64,000 bases of DNA from Elusimicrobiota bacterium. Its GTDB lineage: Bacteria; Elusimicrobiota; UBA8919. Positions 55,362 through 63,487 of this stretch are shown piece by piece (within the stretch, counting starts at the first letter, position 1; each line of letters starts with the position of its first letter). The notes below the pieces were generated by a model. The model was given only the letters and a program-made list of their open reading frames with translations. It had not been told where the DNA came from and ran no database searches. The DNA lies in the NCBI GenBank assembly GCA_016928195.1, contig JAFGLF010000044.1, positions 1 through 64,000 of the forward strand. The letters run 5' to 3'. Both the position numbers and the translations under genes were made by a program.

Positions 55362-55456
55362 AGCTGATTACGGAGATAAAAGGAAGATACCAGCGATAAG
55401 GAAAAGACATATCGTTGTAATCAGCCGTTAACATCGCTGGAATCGAGGAAGTCAGT
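55362..55456. repeat. gattac/gtaatc inverted repeat gap
   Basis: gctgattac (55364-55372) pairs with gtaatcagc (55417-55425); gataaaaggaagataccag recalls the 27631 repeat. cgaggaa near the end may serve ATG 55457. Confidence 0.55.
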
Positions 55457-56836
55457 ATGAAGTGTTTATTGATGACGCCTGTTCAGAGAAAAGGGTTCGT
55501 TCTGGGAGTAAGTAAGTTTGCTTATTCCATGAAACGAATGCCTCCTTTAGGACTGCTTTATGTCAGTGCTTCGCTGGAGCAGATCGGCTGTAATACCGAC
55601 ATAATAGATCTAAGGCATACATATTATAACGATGATGAATTAATCAGAATAATAAAAGAAAAAAAATATGATGTCGTAGGCATGTATACCGATACATCCC
55701 TGAAAGATACTGTTATACATTACACCGGACTGATAAAAAAATCAACAAACCTGCCGGTCATGATAGGCGGGCCCGGAACACTGCATCCGGAAGAATACCT
55801 TAAAGGCGGGGCGGACTATGTTGTTTTCGGAGAGGGTGAAATAACAGCCAAAGAAATTATAGAAAACCTGCAGGGCAAACTGGATATAGGTAGTATAAAA
55901 GGCATAGGGTTCCTTCGTGACGGAAAAATGGCAGTCAACCCCAAACGCGAATTAATCGAGAACATCGACACCCTGCCTTTTCCGGATTACAAAAAAATAG
56001 ATATCTCCGGATATCACGATTTCTTTTTTATAAACATGCGTAAACCTTATGCAACAATGATGACCTCACGGGGATGTCCCTTCCGCTGTGCATACTGCAC
56101 CTCCCATGTTATATGGACAAGAAAGGTACGGCAGATGTCAGTAGAACGCGTAATGAAGGAGATTGATTTTCTCGTAAAAGAATATAATATCAAACTTATA
56201 GATTTTCTTGACGACATCTTCGGGCTTAAAAAGGACTGGATTTACGATTTCTGCAATGAACTCATCAAACGTAAATATGACCTGAAGTGGTGCGTTATTC
56301 TGCATCCATGGAGTTTCAAAGGGTACCGTGAGGATATATTCAAACTGATGAAAAAGGCAGGATGCGTTACAACCAAGCTCGGCATCCAGTCCGCAAACCC
56401 AAAAATTCTGAAAAATGTCAACAGAAACCCTGAAGACCTGGAAGGAGCAAAGGATATTATCCGTCTGTCCAAAAAACACGGTATGTTTATTGTTACGGAA
56501 ATGATATTCGGGCTTCCGGAAGATACACGCGCTACGGTCAATGAAAACCTTGATTTTGCTTTTAAGACCAATCCGCACTACGCATTGTTTTTTGAATACC
56601 AGCATCTGGAAGGTTCGGAACTGTTTTTAAGATATCCCAACAGGGACTTTACCGAAATCCCGAACGATGAAGTTAAACAGCTTGTAAAAAAGGCAAACGA
56701 AAAATTTTACCTGAGATTATCAAAAATATTTGAACTGTTTATATACGCCCTAACGCATCGGCCTATGTGGATATTTCAGGTACTGAAAAACTCCAGGTTT
56801 GTTTTAAACCTTATAGGGTTAAGGAAAGGGCAGTGA
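55457..56836 (+). CDS. B12-binding-domain radical SAM protein (paralogue of 62102)
   Basis: The 459-residue protein has IGGPGTL and FGEGEITAKEI in the cobalamin domain, cluster motif CPFRCAYC (Cys207, Cys211, Cys214), LDDIFGLKKDW, LGIQSANPKILKNVNR and IFGLPEDT. Cys positions, length and most blocks coincide with the gene at 62102, which lies beyond the KAP island. Probably a methyltransferase or rearrangement enzyme on the same kind of substrate. Confidence 0.85.
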   Translation: MKCLLMTPVQRKGFVLGVSKFAYSMKRMPPLGLLYVSASLEQIGCNTDIIDLRHTYYNDDELIRIIKEKKYDVVGMYTDTSLKDTVIHYTGLIKKSTNLPVMIGGPGTLHPEEYLKGGADYVVFGEGEITAKEIIENLQGKLDIGSIKGIGFLRDGKMAVNPKRELIENIDTLPFPDYKKIDISGYHDFFFINMRKPYATMMTSRGCPFRCAYCTSHVIWTRKVRQMSVERVMKEIDFLVKEYNIKLIDFLDDIFGLKKDWIYDFCNELIKRKYDLKWCVILHPWSFKGYREDIFKLMKKAGCVTTKLGIQSANPKILKNVNRNPEDLEGAKDIIRLSKKHGMFIVTEMIFGLPEDTRATVNENLDFAFKTNPHYALFFEYQHLEGSELFLRYPNRDFTEIPNDEVKQLVKKANEKFYLRLSKIFELFIYALTHRPMWIFQVLKNSRFVLNLIGLRKGQ

Positions 56837-56863
56837 GTAAGTGAGCAGTGAGTGAGTGAGTAA
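56832..56863. repeat. gtga/gagt tetranucleotide repeat at a start site
   Basis: The region from the stop of one gene to just before the next Shine-Dalgarno is nearly all gtga units (gtgagtaagtgag, then gtgagtgagtgagtaa). It contains an in-frame GTG (56856) five codons before ATG 56871. Slippage here could change spacing or start choice. Confidence 0.6.
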
Positions 56864-56870
56864 GGAAAAT

Positions 56871-58283
56871 ATGACTGATATAATTTTTATTAATCCGCCG
56901 TTAACACTGGAAGAAAGATACGGTAAACTTGCGGAAGCAGGCAGCTTGGAGCCGCCGCACGGCTTGTGCAACCTGGCTGCTGTATGCCTCAGGGAAAATT
57001 TCGCTACCGAAATTATGGATATACCTGCAATAGGACTGTCTTATGAAGAAACAGTCAAAGCAGTTCTGGCAAAATCTCCGAAATATGTAGGTATAACTGC
57101 AGTGACCATATCCATTCACAATGCCGGGAAACTCGCGCAGATGCTCAAATCTGCAGACAGTAAAATTACCGTTATGATAGGCGGACCGCATATAACAGCT
57201 TTGCCGGAAGAAACAATGAACAAATTCCCGTCCTTTGATATCGGAGTAATAGGCGAGGGCGAGTTGACAATAATAGAACTGCTCAAAACACTCAACCAGA
57301 AACAACCGCCTGATAAGGTAAAAGGGATAATATTCAGAAAAAACGGTACACTGGTTACCACTGACAAAAGGGAGTTTATAAAAAATCTGGACGAACTGCC
57401 CTTGCCTGCATGGGACCTTTTACCCGGTATGAAAAACTACCGCCCTGCCGTAGCAAGCTGTAAAAAACTGCCGTCAACCTCGATAATAACCACGCGCGGA
57501 TGCACAGGTAAATGCACATTCTGCGACAGAAGCGGGTTCGGAGAAACAATACGCGGTTACAGCGCAGAATATATAATCAATATGATTAAGCACCTTCAGA
57601 ATAAATACGGCTTTAAGGACATACGAATAATGGATGATAATTTCATATTATTCAGGTCAAAAATAACAAAAGTATGCCAAATGCTCAAACAACAGAAAAT
57701 CAAAATATCATGGTCCTGCCTTGCAAGGGTGGATATGGTAAACCCGGATACACTGAAAATGGTCAAAGAAGCAGGATGCTGGCAGATAGCATACGGGATT
57801 GAAAGCGGTTCACAGCAGATACTGGACCTGCTGGACAAAAGAATCAATCTTGACCAGATAAAAAAGGCAGTGCACATGACAAAAAAGGCAAAAATAAAAA
57901 CACTCGGCTATTTTATGATAGGTAACCCGCAAGAAACCGAAGAAACAGTCAATGCGACACAGAAATTAATCAGCGAGCTTGATTTGGACGATATCAAGAT
58001 AACATTTTTTACTCCGTATCCGGGTTCAAAGATTTTCCAGACGGCAAAACAGTACGGGGCATTCAACGAGGACTGGAGAAAACTGGATGCCAATCTGGAA
58101 CCTGTGTTCATACCTACAGGCCTGACAAAGGAATATCTGATAAAAATGCAGAAACAGCTGTTAAGGGAATTTTACCTTAAGCCGAAGATAATAATGTCCT
58201 ATTTTTCAAGGTTAAATTTCAGGCAGGCAAAGTCGCTCTACTCAGCCACAAAAAGCTTCCTGAGATACACCTTCGGGAAGTGA
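56871..58283 (+). CDS. B12-binding-domain radical SAM protein
   Basis: ATG 56871 has aagga seven bases upstream and gives MTDIIFINPPLTLEERYG, a typical family start; GTG 56856 would add five repeat-encoded residues. The 470-residue protein has IGGPHITALP and IGEGELTI, cluster motif CTGKCTFC (Cys211, Cys215, Cys218), YGIESGSQQIL and FMIGNPQETEETV. Final residues are basic and aromatic. It is the last radical SAM gene before the accessory island. Confidence 0.86.
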   Translation: MTDIIFINPPLTLEERYGKLAEAGSLEPPHGLCNLAAVCLRENFATEIMDIPAIGLSYEETVKAVLAKSPKYVGITAVTISIHNAGKLAQMLKSADSKITVMIGGPHITALPEETMNKFPSFDIGVIGEGELTIIELLKTLNQKQPPDKVKGIIFRKNGTLVTTDKREFIKNLDELPLPAWDLLPGMKNYRPAVASCKKLPSTSIITTRGCTGKCTFCDRSGFGETIRGYSAEYIINMIKHLQNKYGFKDIRIMDDNFILFRSKITKVCQMLKQQKIKISWSCLARVDMVNPDTLKMVKEAGCWQIAYGIESGSQQILDLLDKRINLDQIKKAVHMTKKAKIKTLGYFMIGNPQETEETVNATQKLISELDLDDIKITFFTPYPGSKIFQTAKQYGAFNEDWRKLDANLEPVFIPTGLTKEYLIKMQKQLLREFYLKPKIIMSYFSRLNFRQAKSLYSATKSFLRYTFGK

Positions 58284-58286
58284 TAT

Positions 58287-60341
58287 ATGATTTTACCAGA
58301 TTATCCAATTCAATCAAAAGAAAATGATAGGTTAAAACGCGCACCTCTTGCACTAAAAGTGGCTGATTTGATTTCCTCCTTTAGAGGTTCTGAAAGTTTT
58401 GTGATAGGTATAGAAGGTAAATGGGGCGCAGGAAAAACATCTTTCATTAATATGGTTTTGGAATCGCTTGGTAATAAAATATTTTATTTTGTTTTTAATC
58501 CGTGGAATTTTACAGACCAATCATCATTACTTAAAGACTTCTTCTCTACTTTTTCAAACATTGAGCCAGTTGCAAAACAGAAGAATTTGAAAAATAAATT
58601 TTCGGGATATGCTAAAAAATTATCTGATTATGGATTCCAAGGTATAAACTTACATATTATTACCTTCAATCCTCTGCAAAAGTTTTTAAATAGATCTTTA
58701 ATGGATATTCGTGATGAACTAAATAAAAACTTAGTAGGTTTAAAGAAAAAAGTTGTTGTAGTTATTGACGACATAGATAGATTAGATATTGATGAAACAA
58801 AACTAATTTTTAAACTTGTAAAATTAACAGCTAATTTTCCTAATACTGTTTTTCTTTTGGCATACGACAGAACTAGGGTTGAAGAGAGATTAACTATAGA
58901 AAAAGATGGTTTTGAGGGGAACGAATATTTAAAAAAGATAATTCAGGTTTCTTTTAACTTACCGGAGCCAGATACTCAAGACTTGCGAAAGATACTTTTT
59001 AACGATTTGGACGAAACCATAAACGGTGTATATGGAGAATTTAATCTCATTGGAGAAGATGAAAAACGTTGGCACGAAATCCTCTACGCTGGTTTTGGTA
59101 ATTTATTCAAAACAATAAGGGATATTAAGCGATATATCAGTTCATTGCGCCTTAACTGGTCAATCGTGGACAAGGATGATATTAATATAGTTGATTTTAT
59201 TGCCATTGAAGCAATACGAGTTTTTTCACCTCGTTTTTATTCTGCTATCAGTTCAAACAGATCTCTTTTTACTGGTACATCAAATTTATATGCAGGTCTT
59301 AACTCAGTTGATGATGAAGCAGCAAAGAAAACACGTTATAATGAACTACTTCAAGAAATTCAAAAGGAAATAAAAGAACCAATAAACAGAATCTGCAAAA
59401 TGCTTTTCCCTCAGCTGGATTTTGTGAGTCGCTATGGAAGCGATCTGGAATCCACATGGCGTATTAAACGTAGAATTTGTGCTGATGAAAGGTTTGGGTT
59501 TTATTTTCAGTTAGGAATTCCGGCAGGCGCTATTTCGGAAAGCGAAGTCGCTAATTTAATTAAAACTCTAAGCAAGAAAAAGAATTTTTCAGATAATATA
59601 ATACGGTTTAATAAAGAAAATCGATTACGCCCAATGCTTTCAAAAATGCTAGATCATATTGAAGAATTGACGGTGGAACAATCAGAAGTAGTAATTTCAA
59701 GTCTATGGGATTTAGAGAAACAAATTGACGATAAAAAAATGGCTATGTTTGATTTCGATGAAGTAGGTATGCAAACAAACCGAATTGCATATCAATCGCT
59801 TCTAAAAATTATTCCTAAACATAACCGTGCCAACATTCTAAAAAATCTTATTGAAAACACAAAAAGTATTTATTACCCCTCAATGTTTGTATCATTAATT
59901 GAAAGTGACAATAAAAAGAAAACGAGACAGATTGACGATGCACTGCTGACTGACGAAGAAATAAGTGCTGTTAGAACTATCTTGCTTAAACGTATAAATA
60001 ATTTAGCATTAAATGGCTCTCTTTCTAAAGAAGAAAATTTTATTTTTTTACTTTTTAGATGGAAACAATGGGGAGATGAAAAAAATGTTAATATATATAT
60101 AGAAAACCTTATAAAAGAAAAATCAGGACTACTTGATTTTATCCGAGGCTTTATTGGCACAGTGATATCTACTGCGGGAAATTATAAGAGAATTGATAAA
60201 AAATCAATGAGAGATATATATCCCATTGAAAAAATAGAGGAATTGATCGCAAAAGTTACGGATAATGATTTGGAGAAAATGGAAGAAAGAAACAGAGAAG
60301 CAATTAATCTTTTCAGAAATCCTCCAGAAAATGATTGGTAA
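58287..60341 (+). CDS. KAP-type P-loop NTPase
   Basis: The 684-residue protein has Walker A GKWGAGKT (residues 44-51), the KAP-type FNPWNF block (~70-75) and Walker B VVVVIDDIDRLD (~156-167), then LLAYDRTRVEERL as sensor region and a long helical C-terminus. Many KAP NTPases carry transmembrane helices between Walker A and B; none is evident here, so this is a soluble form. KAP proteins are found in mobile and phage-defence settings. It starts three bases after a radical SAM stop, yet its base and codon use look more AT-rich than the glycan genes, suggesting separate origin. Confidence 0.83.
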   Translation: MILPDYPIQSKENDRLKRAPLALKVADLISSFRGSESFVIGIEGKWGAGKTSFINMVLESLGNKIFYFVFNPWNFTDQSSLLKDFFSTFSNIEPVAKQKNLKNKFSGYAKKLSDYGFQGINLHIITFNPLQKFLNRSLMDIRDELNKNLVGLKKKVVVVIDDIDRLDIDETKLIFKLVKLTANFPNTVFLLAYDRTRVEERLTIEKDGFEGNEYLKKIIQVSFNLPEPDTQDLRKILFNDLDETINGVYGEFNLIGEDEKRWHEILYAGFGNLFKTIRDIKRYISSLRLNWSIVDKDDINIVDFIAIEAIRVFSPRFYSAISSNRSLFTGTSNLYAGLNSVDDEAAKKTRYNELLQEIQKEIKEPINRICKMLFPQLDFVSRYGSDLESTWRIKRRICADERFGFYFQLGIPAGAISESEVANLIKTLSKKKNFSDNIIRFNKENRLRPMLSKMLDHIEELTVEQSEVVISSLWDLEKQIDDKKMAMFDFDEVGMQTNRIAYQSLLKIIPKHNRANILKNLIENTKSIYYPSMFVSLIESDNKKKTRQIDDALLTDEEISAVRTILLKRINNLALNGSLSKEENFIFLLFRWKQWGDEKNVNIYIENLIKEKSGLLDFIRGFIGTVISTAGNYKRIDKKSMRDIYPIEKIEELIAKVTDNDLEKMEERNREAINLFRNPPENDW

Positions 60342-60637
60342 AATAAATGGTAAATGTGGTAAATGGGGACGGTTTCCGCCACAGCGTACCTTTGGCTGGT
60401 TTCCGATTTGTTCCGGATGTCGAAATGAAAAGATGAACCAATTTTAAGATAATATTGGTTTTCAGTAGCTATTATGGTATAATTTTACCATAAATATGGT
60501 ACACAGAGATACTAAAAAGGGGACGTTTCTAATTTTTAAATTTGCCCTGGCAAGTTGGGATGAAAAGAATAATTTTAGAATGGTTTTCAAAACTGCTAAA
60601 AAAGAAAAACATTGACTTAAAGTAATTGTAATAAAAA
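60342..60637. repeat. AT-rich gap with hairpins and ggggacg motifs
   Basis: 296 bases without a supported gene. It holds ggggacg at 60365-60371, the hairpins aaccaat/attggtt (60436-60460) and tatggta/taccata (60473-60492), and ggggacgtttctaattttt (60519-60537), the left copy of a direct repeat that recurs at 61318. A short ORF over 60265-60447 is not convincing. Confidence 0.6.
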
Positions 60638-61336
60638 ATGAGTTTTCCTAAAAAGATTTTGAATATTCCATATTTTGCAGAAAACCCTTGGGTTAAACCT
60701 ATTTGGGGAGCTTTTAATGATGCAGAAAGAGAAGGAAAAATCAAAGAACGTGATCCTGTCTTTAAAGAAAAAGCAGGTAATATAGCAATATCGCTGAGTA
60801 CAAAACTCAGCTTTTTATCAATTATTAATCAAAGAATAAATAAAAATCGTAAAGACCTATATAGTGTAGTTAAAACTCGTAATTTTGATGACATTACAAA
60901 GTGGAAAATATTACTTGACATAGAATCTCTGTTTTTTGAAATGAATTCTGCTTGTGAATTAATGGAAAAATTTACTGATACTATATTTGAACATATAGGA
61001 AAAGGACAATCAGCAAAAGATTTTATAAAAAATTTAATCTTCCAAAATGGGATTAGTAAAGATTGGTATCCATTTATGGATAGTAAAAGAAATCATTTTA
61101 TGCATCAAGGTGCACCATACTTACGGGTAATACTAGATAATGAACCTAACTATGATCTTATTATTACATTGAAAAATATTAAAGTATTCAATAATCCCAA
61201 AGAATACTTCCTATTAAGCGAAGTAACTAATCTTTTAAAAGGATTTGAGGAGACACAAGAAGTATTGCAGAGAAATATAATAAATATTTTAAAAAAATAG
61301 GTATAGCCTAGGAAAATGGGGACGCTTCTAATTTTT
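60519..61336. mobile_element. Candidate cassette bounded by 19-bp imperfect direct repeats
   Basis: ggggacgtttctaattttt (60519-60537) and ggggacgcttctaattttt (61318-61336) differ at one base and enclose only the HEPN-like gene. ggggac-plus-T-rich motifs resemble ends moved with REP-associated transposases in other genomes, but no transposase is present here. The cassette is markedly AT-rich. Confidence 0.45.
60638..61300 (+). CDS. HEPN-like protein with Rx4H motif
   Basis: The 220-residue, largely helical protein carries RNHFMH (Arg151-His156), matching the R-x4-6-H motif of HEPN ribonucleases, after helices such as KWKILLDIESLFFEMNSACELMEKF. HEPN proteins are often RNA-cutting toxins or defence effectors. 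No nucleotidyltransferase (MNT) antitoxin is next to it; the KAP NTPase upstream is the only obvious partner. The family assignment rests on motif and helix pattern only. No clear Shine-Dalgarno precedes ATG 60638. Codon use is very AT-rich. Confidence 0.6.
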   Translation: MSFPKKILNIPYFAENPWVKPIWGAFNDAEREGKIKERDPVFKEKAGNIAISLSTKLSFLSIINQRINKNRKDLYSVVKTRNFDDITKWKILLDIESLFFEMNSACELMEKFTDTIFEHIGKGQSAKDFIKNLIFQNGISKDWYPFMDSKRNHFMHQGAPYLRVILDNEPNYDLIITLKNIKVFNNPKEYFLLSEVTNLLKGFEETQEVLQRNIINILKK

Positions 61337-61358
61337 TCGGCGGATAAGGGGAATTAAT

Positions 61359-61559
61359 ATGCCATTTGTGAAAATTGACCTGTGGAAGGGCAGGGAAAAG
61401 GCAGCAAAGAAAAAACTGATTAAAAATGTGACATCCGCTGTGGTTGAATCAATCGGGTGCCCGCAGGACAGAGTACATGTAGTAATCAACGAAGTTGATA
61501 AAGAAAACTGGGGTGTGGGCGGTACGCCGGCTGACGAAAAGTTCCCGGACAAAAAATAA
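61359..61559 (+). CDS. 4-oxalocrotonate tautomerase-like protein
   Basis: The 66-residue protein starts MPFVKIDLWKGR, exposing the catalytic Pro1 after Met removal, with VVESIGCPQDRVHVVINEV including an arginine near residue 39 as in 4-OT; GVGGTPADEK ends it. The family tautomerises enol/keto acids. Shine-Dalgarno aagggg is seven bases upstream. Its role beside defence-like genes is unclear. Confidence 0.87.
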   Translation: MPFVKIDLWKGREKAAKKKLIKNVTSAVVESIGCPQDRVHVVINEVDKENWGVGGTPADEKFPDKK

Positions 61560-61572
61560 TTTCGGGGGTAGT

Positions 61573-62082
61573 GTGAAGGATTTGGTGCTGGCTAAACGGA
61601 TAGAAAGTAAAATTTATTTCATCAGACGACAAAAGGTTATGATTGACCATGATTTGGCGGAATTATACGGAGTAGAAACAAGGGTATTAAATCAAGCAGT
61701 GCAGCGAAATGCGAAACGTTTTCCTATTGATTTTATGTTTCGGTTAAATAAATTAGAGTTAAAAAATTGGAGGTCACAATTTGTGATCTCCAATTTATTC
61801 GTTAAAATGGGGTTAAGAAGACGCCCATATGTATTCACGGAACAGGGTGTCGCTATGTTATCAAGTGTCCTGAACAGCGAAAGAGCAATTCATGTTAACA
61901 TTCAAATAATGAGAACATTTACGAAATTAAGGGCATTGCTTTCTACACATAAGGATTTACAAAAGAAAATAGAAGAAATGGAAAAGAAATACGACCAGCA
62001 ATTTAAAATAGTTTTTGATGCCATAAAAGCATTAATAACACCGCCGGTACCAAAAAGAAAAAAGATAGGATTTTTATCATAA
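61573..62082 (+). CDS. ORF6N-domain protein
   Basis: GTG 61573 with ggggg just upstream is the best start; ATG 61495 would lie inside the tautomerase gene. The ~169-residue protein has the ORF6N core KIYFIRRQKVMIDHDLAELYGVETRVLNQAVQRN, FMFRLNKLELKNWRSQFV and RPYVFTEQGVAMLSSVLNSERAI, then a coiled-coil tail. ORF6N (KilA-N-related) proteins come from phages and are common as single genes in bacterial genomes. DNA binding is likely. Confidence 0.85.
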   Translation: MKDLVLAKRIESKIYFIRRQKVMIDHDLAELYGVETRVLNQAVQRNAKRFPIDFMFRLNKLELKNWRSQFVISNLFVKMGLRRRPYVFTEQGVAMLSSVLNSERAIHVNIQIMRTFTKLRALLSTHKDLQKKIEEMEKKYDQQFKIVFDAIKALITPPVPKRKKIGFLS

Positions 62083-62101
62083 AAGGAAAACTTATTATAC
62101 T

Positions 62102-63487
62102 ATGAAAACATTGTTGGTTTTACTGAAACAGCAACATAAGTTTTACTGGAACGTGGAGGAAGCGGAATACGGCCTCCAGAGGTACCAGCCGCTCGGGTTA
62201 CTGTATGTGGCTGCCTCTTTGGAAAAATACGGCGTTGAAGCTGACGTACTGGACCAGTCAGTGGACGGATTTTCAGGAACAAGTTTAATAGACAAACTAA
62301 AAAACGAGAAATATGATTTTGTGGGTTTCTATTCAGATTCTACCTTAAAAAATACCGTCTGCGAGTATGTTAAATTTATAAAAAACACTTTAAATATTCC
62401 TATTGTTGTCGGCGGGCCCGGAACACTGAACAACAAGGCATTCTTTGATGCGGGATGCGACATTATCTGCAACGGCGAGGGGGAATTTACCGCCTGCGAA
62501 ATCGTTGATTATCTTAAAGGAAAGAAACAGTTAAGCGAAATAAAAGGTATCTCTTTTCGCAAGGACGGCAAGATTATCAACAATGAACCAAGGGAACTTA
62601 TACCGAATCTGGATGTACTGCCCTTTCCGGACAGGGAGAAAATGAAATTCGACGAATATTACGATTTCCATAAATTCACGATGCGCACCCCGTTTACAAG
62701 CTTAATAACATCCCGCGGATGCCCCAACAACTGCTCATTCTGTACGTCGCATGTATTCTGGAAAAGAAAGGTAAGGTCAAGGAGTCCGGAAAACATAGCA
62801 AAAGAACTGGAAGAAATACTTGAAAAACACAAACTGAAATATATCTACTTCCTCGATGAAAACTTCGGGTTAAATATGAACTGGCTGTTTGACTTTTGCA
62901 ACCTGCTTATAAAGAAAAACTACGGTTTTCACTGGTGCTGTGCAATCAATCCTTTCAGTTTTAAGGGACGCAAGCAGGAAGCAATAGAAATAATGAAAAA
63001 AGCAGGTTGTGACCATATGATACTGGGACTGCAGTCGGCAGTACCCCAAATCCTTAAAAACATCAACAGGTCTCCTCAACAGCCGGAAGCAGCAGCGGAA
63101 ACCATAAGGATATGCAAAGAGATGGGAATACTTATACAGCTTGAGATGATTTTCGGGCTTCCGGGCGACACAGAGGAAACAATAAAACAAAGTATTGATT
63201 ATACTATTGCTACAGACCCTCATATCTCAGGATTTTTTGCATTGACGGTTTTGGAAGGTTCTGAAATAGAAGAAAAATACGGGCATAACAATGTCTGTTC
63301 TCTTTCCAAAGAACGTGTGGACGAATTATGTTCGCTGGCATCAAGAAAATTCTATACACGGCCCGGTAAAATTCTGGAACTGTTAATGTTTATAATAAAA
63401 AATAATCCAAAATGGCTCGGCCGTGCTGTTCAATGTCTGCCGTTTATTCTTTCTGTAGCAGGGCTGAAGCAGAGGACAACGAAATGA
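62102..63487 (+). CDS. B12-binding-domain radical SAM protein (paralogue of 55457)
   Basis: The 461-residue protein has VGGPGTLNNKAFF and NGEGEFTACEI, cluster motif CPNNCSFC (Cys207, Cys211, Cys214, identical positions to the 55457 product), LDENFGLNMNW, LGLQSAVPQILKNINR and IFGLPGDTEETI. This shows the glycan locus resumes after the accessory island. Overlaps the acyltransferase start by four bases. Confidence 0.86.
   Translation: MKTLLVLLKQQHKFYWNVEEAEYGLQRYQPLGLLYVAASLEKYGVEADVLDQSVDGFSGTSLIDKLKNEKYDFVGFYSDSTLKNTVCEYVKFIKNTLNIPIVVGGPGTLNNKAFFDAGCDIICNGEGEFTACEIVDYLKGKKQLSEIKGISFRKDGKIINNEPRELIPNLDVLPFPDREKMKFDEYYDFHKFTMRTPFTSLITSRGCPNNCSFCTSHVFWKRKVRSRSPENIAKELEEILEKHKLKYIYFLDENFGLNMNWLFDFCNLLIKKNYGFHWCCAINPFSFKGRKQEAIEIMKKAGCDHMILGLQSAVPQILKNINRSPQQPEAAAETIRICKEMGILIQLEMIFGLPGDTEETIKQSIDYTIATDPHISGFFALTVLEGSEIEEKYGHNNVCSLSKERVDELCSLASRKFYTRPGKILELLMFIIKNNPKWLGRAVQCLPFILSVAGLKQRTTK

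Noticed and set aside
60265-60447. Small ORF after the KAP gene
   Set aside because: Overlaps the KAP gene in another frame and continues into repeat sequence; no domain or ribosome-binding site.
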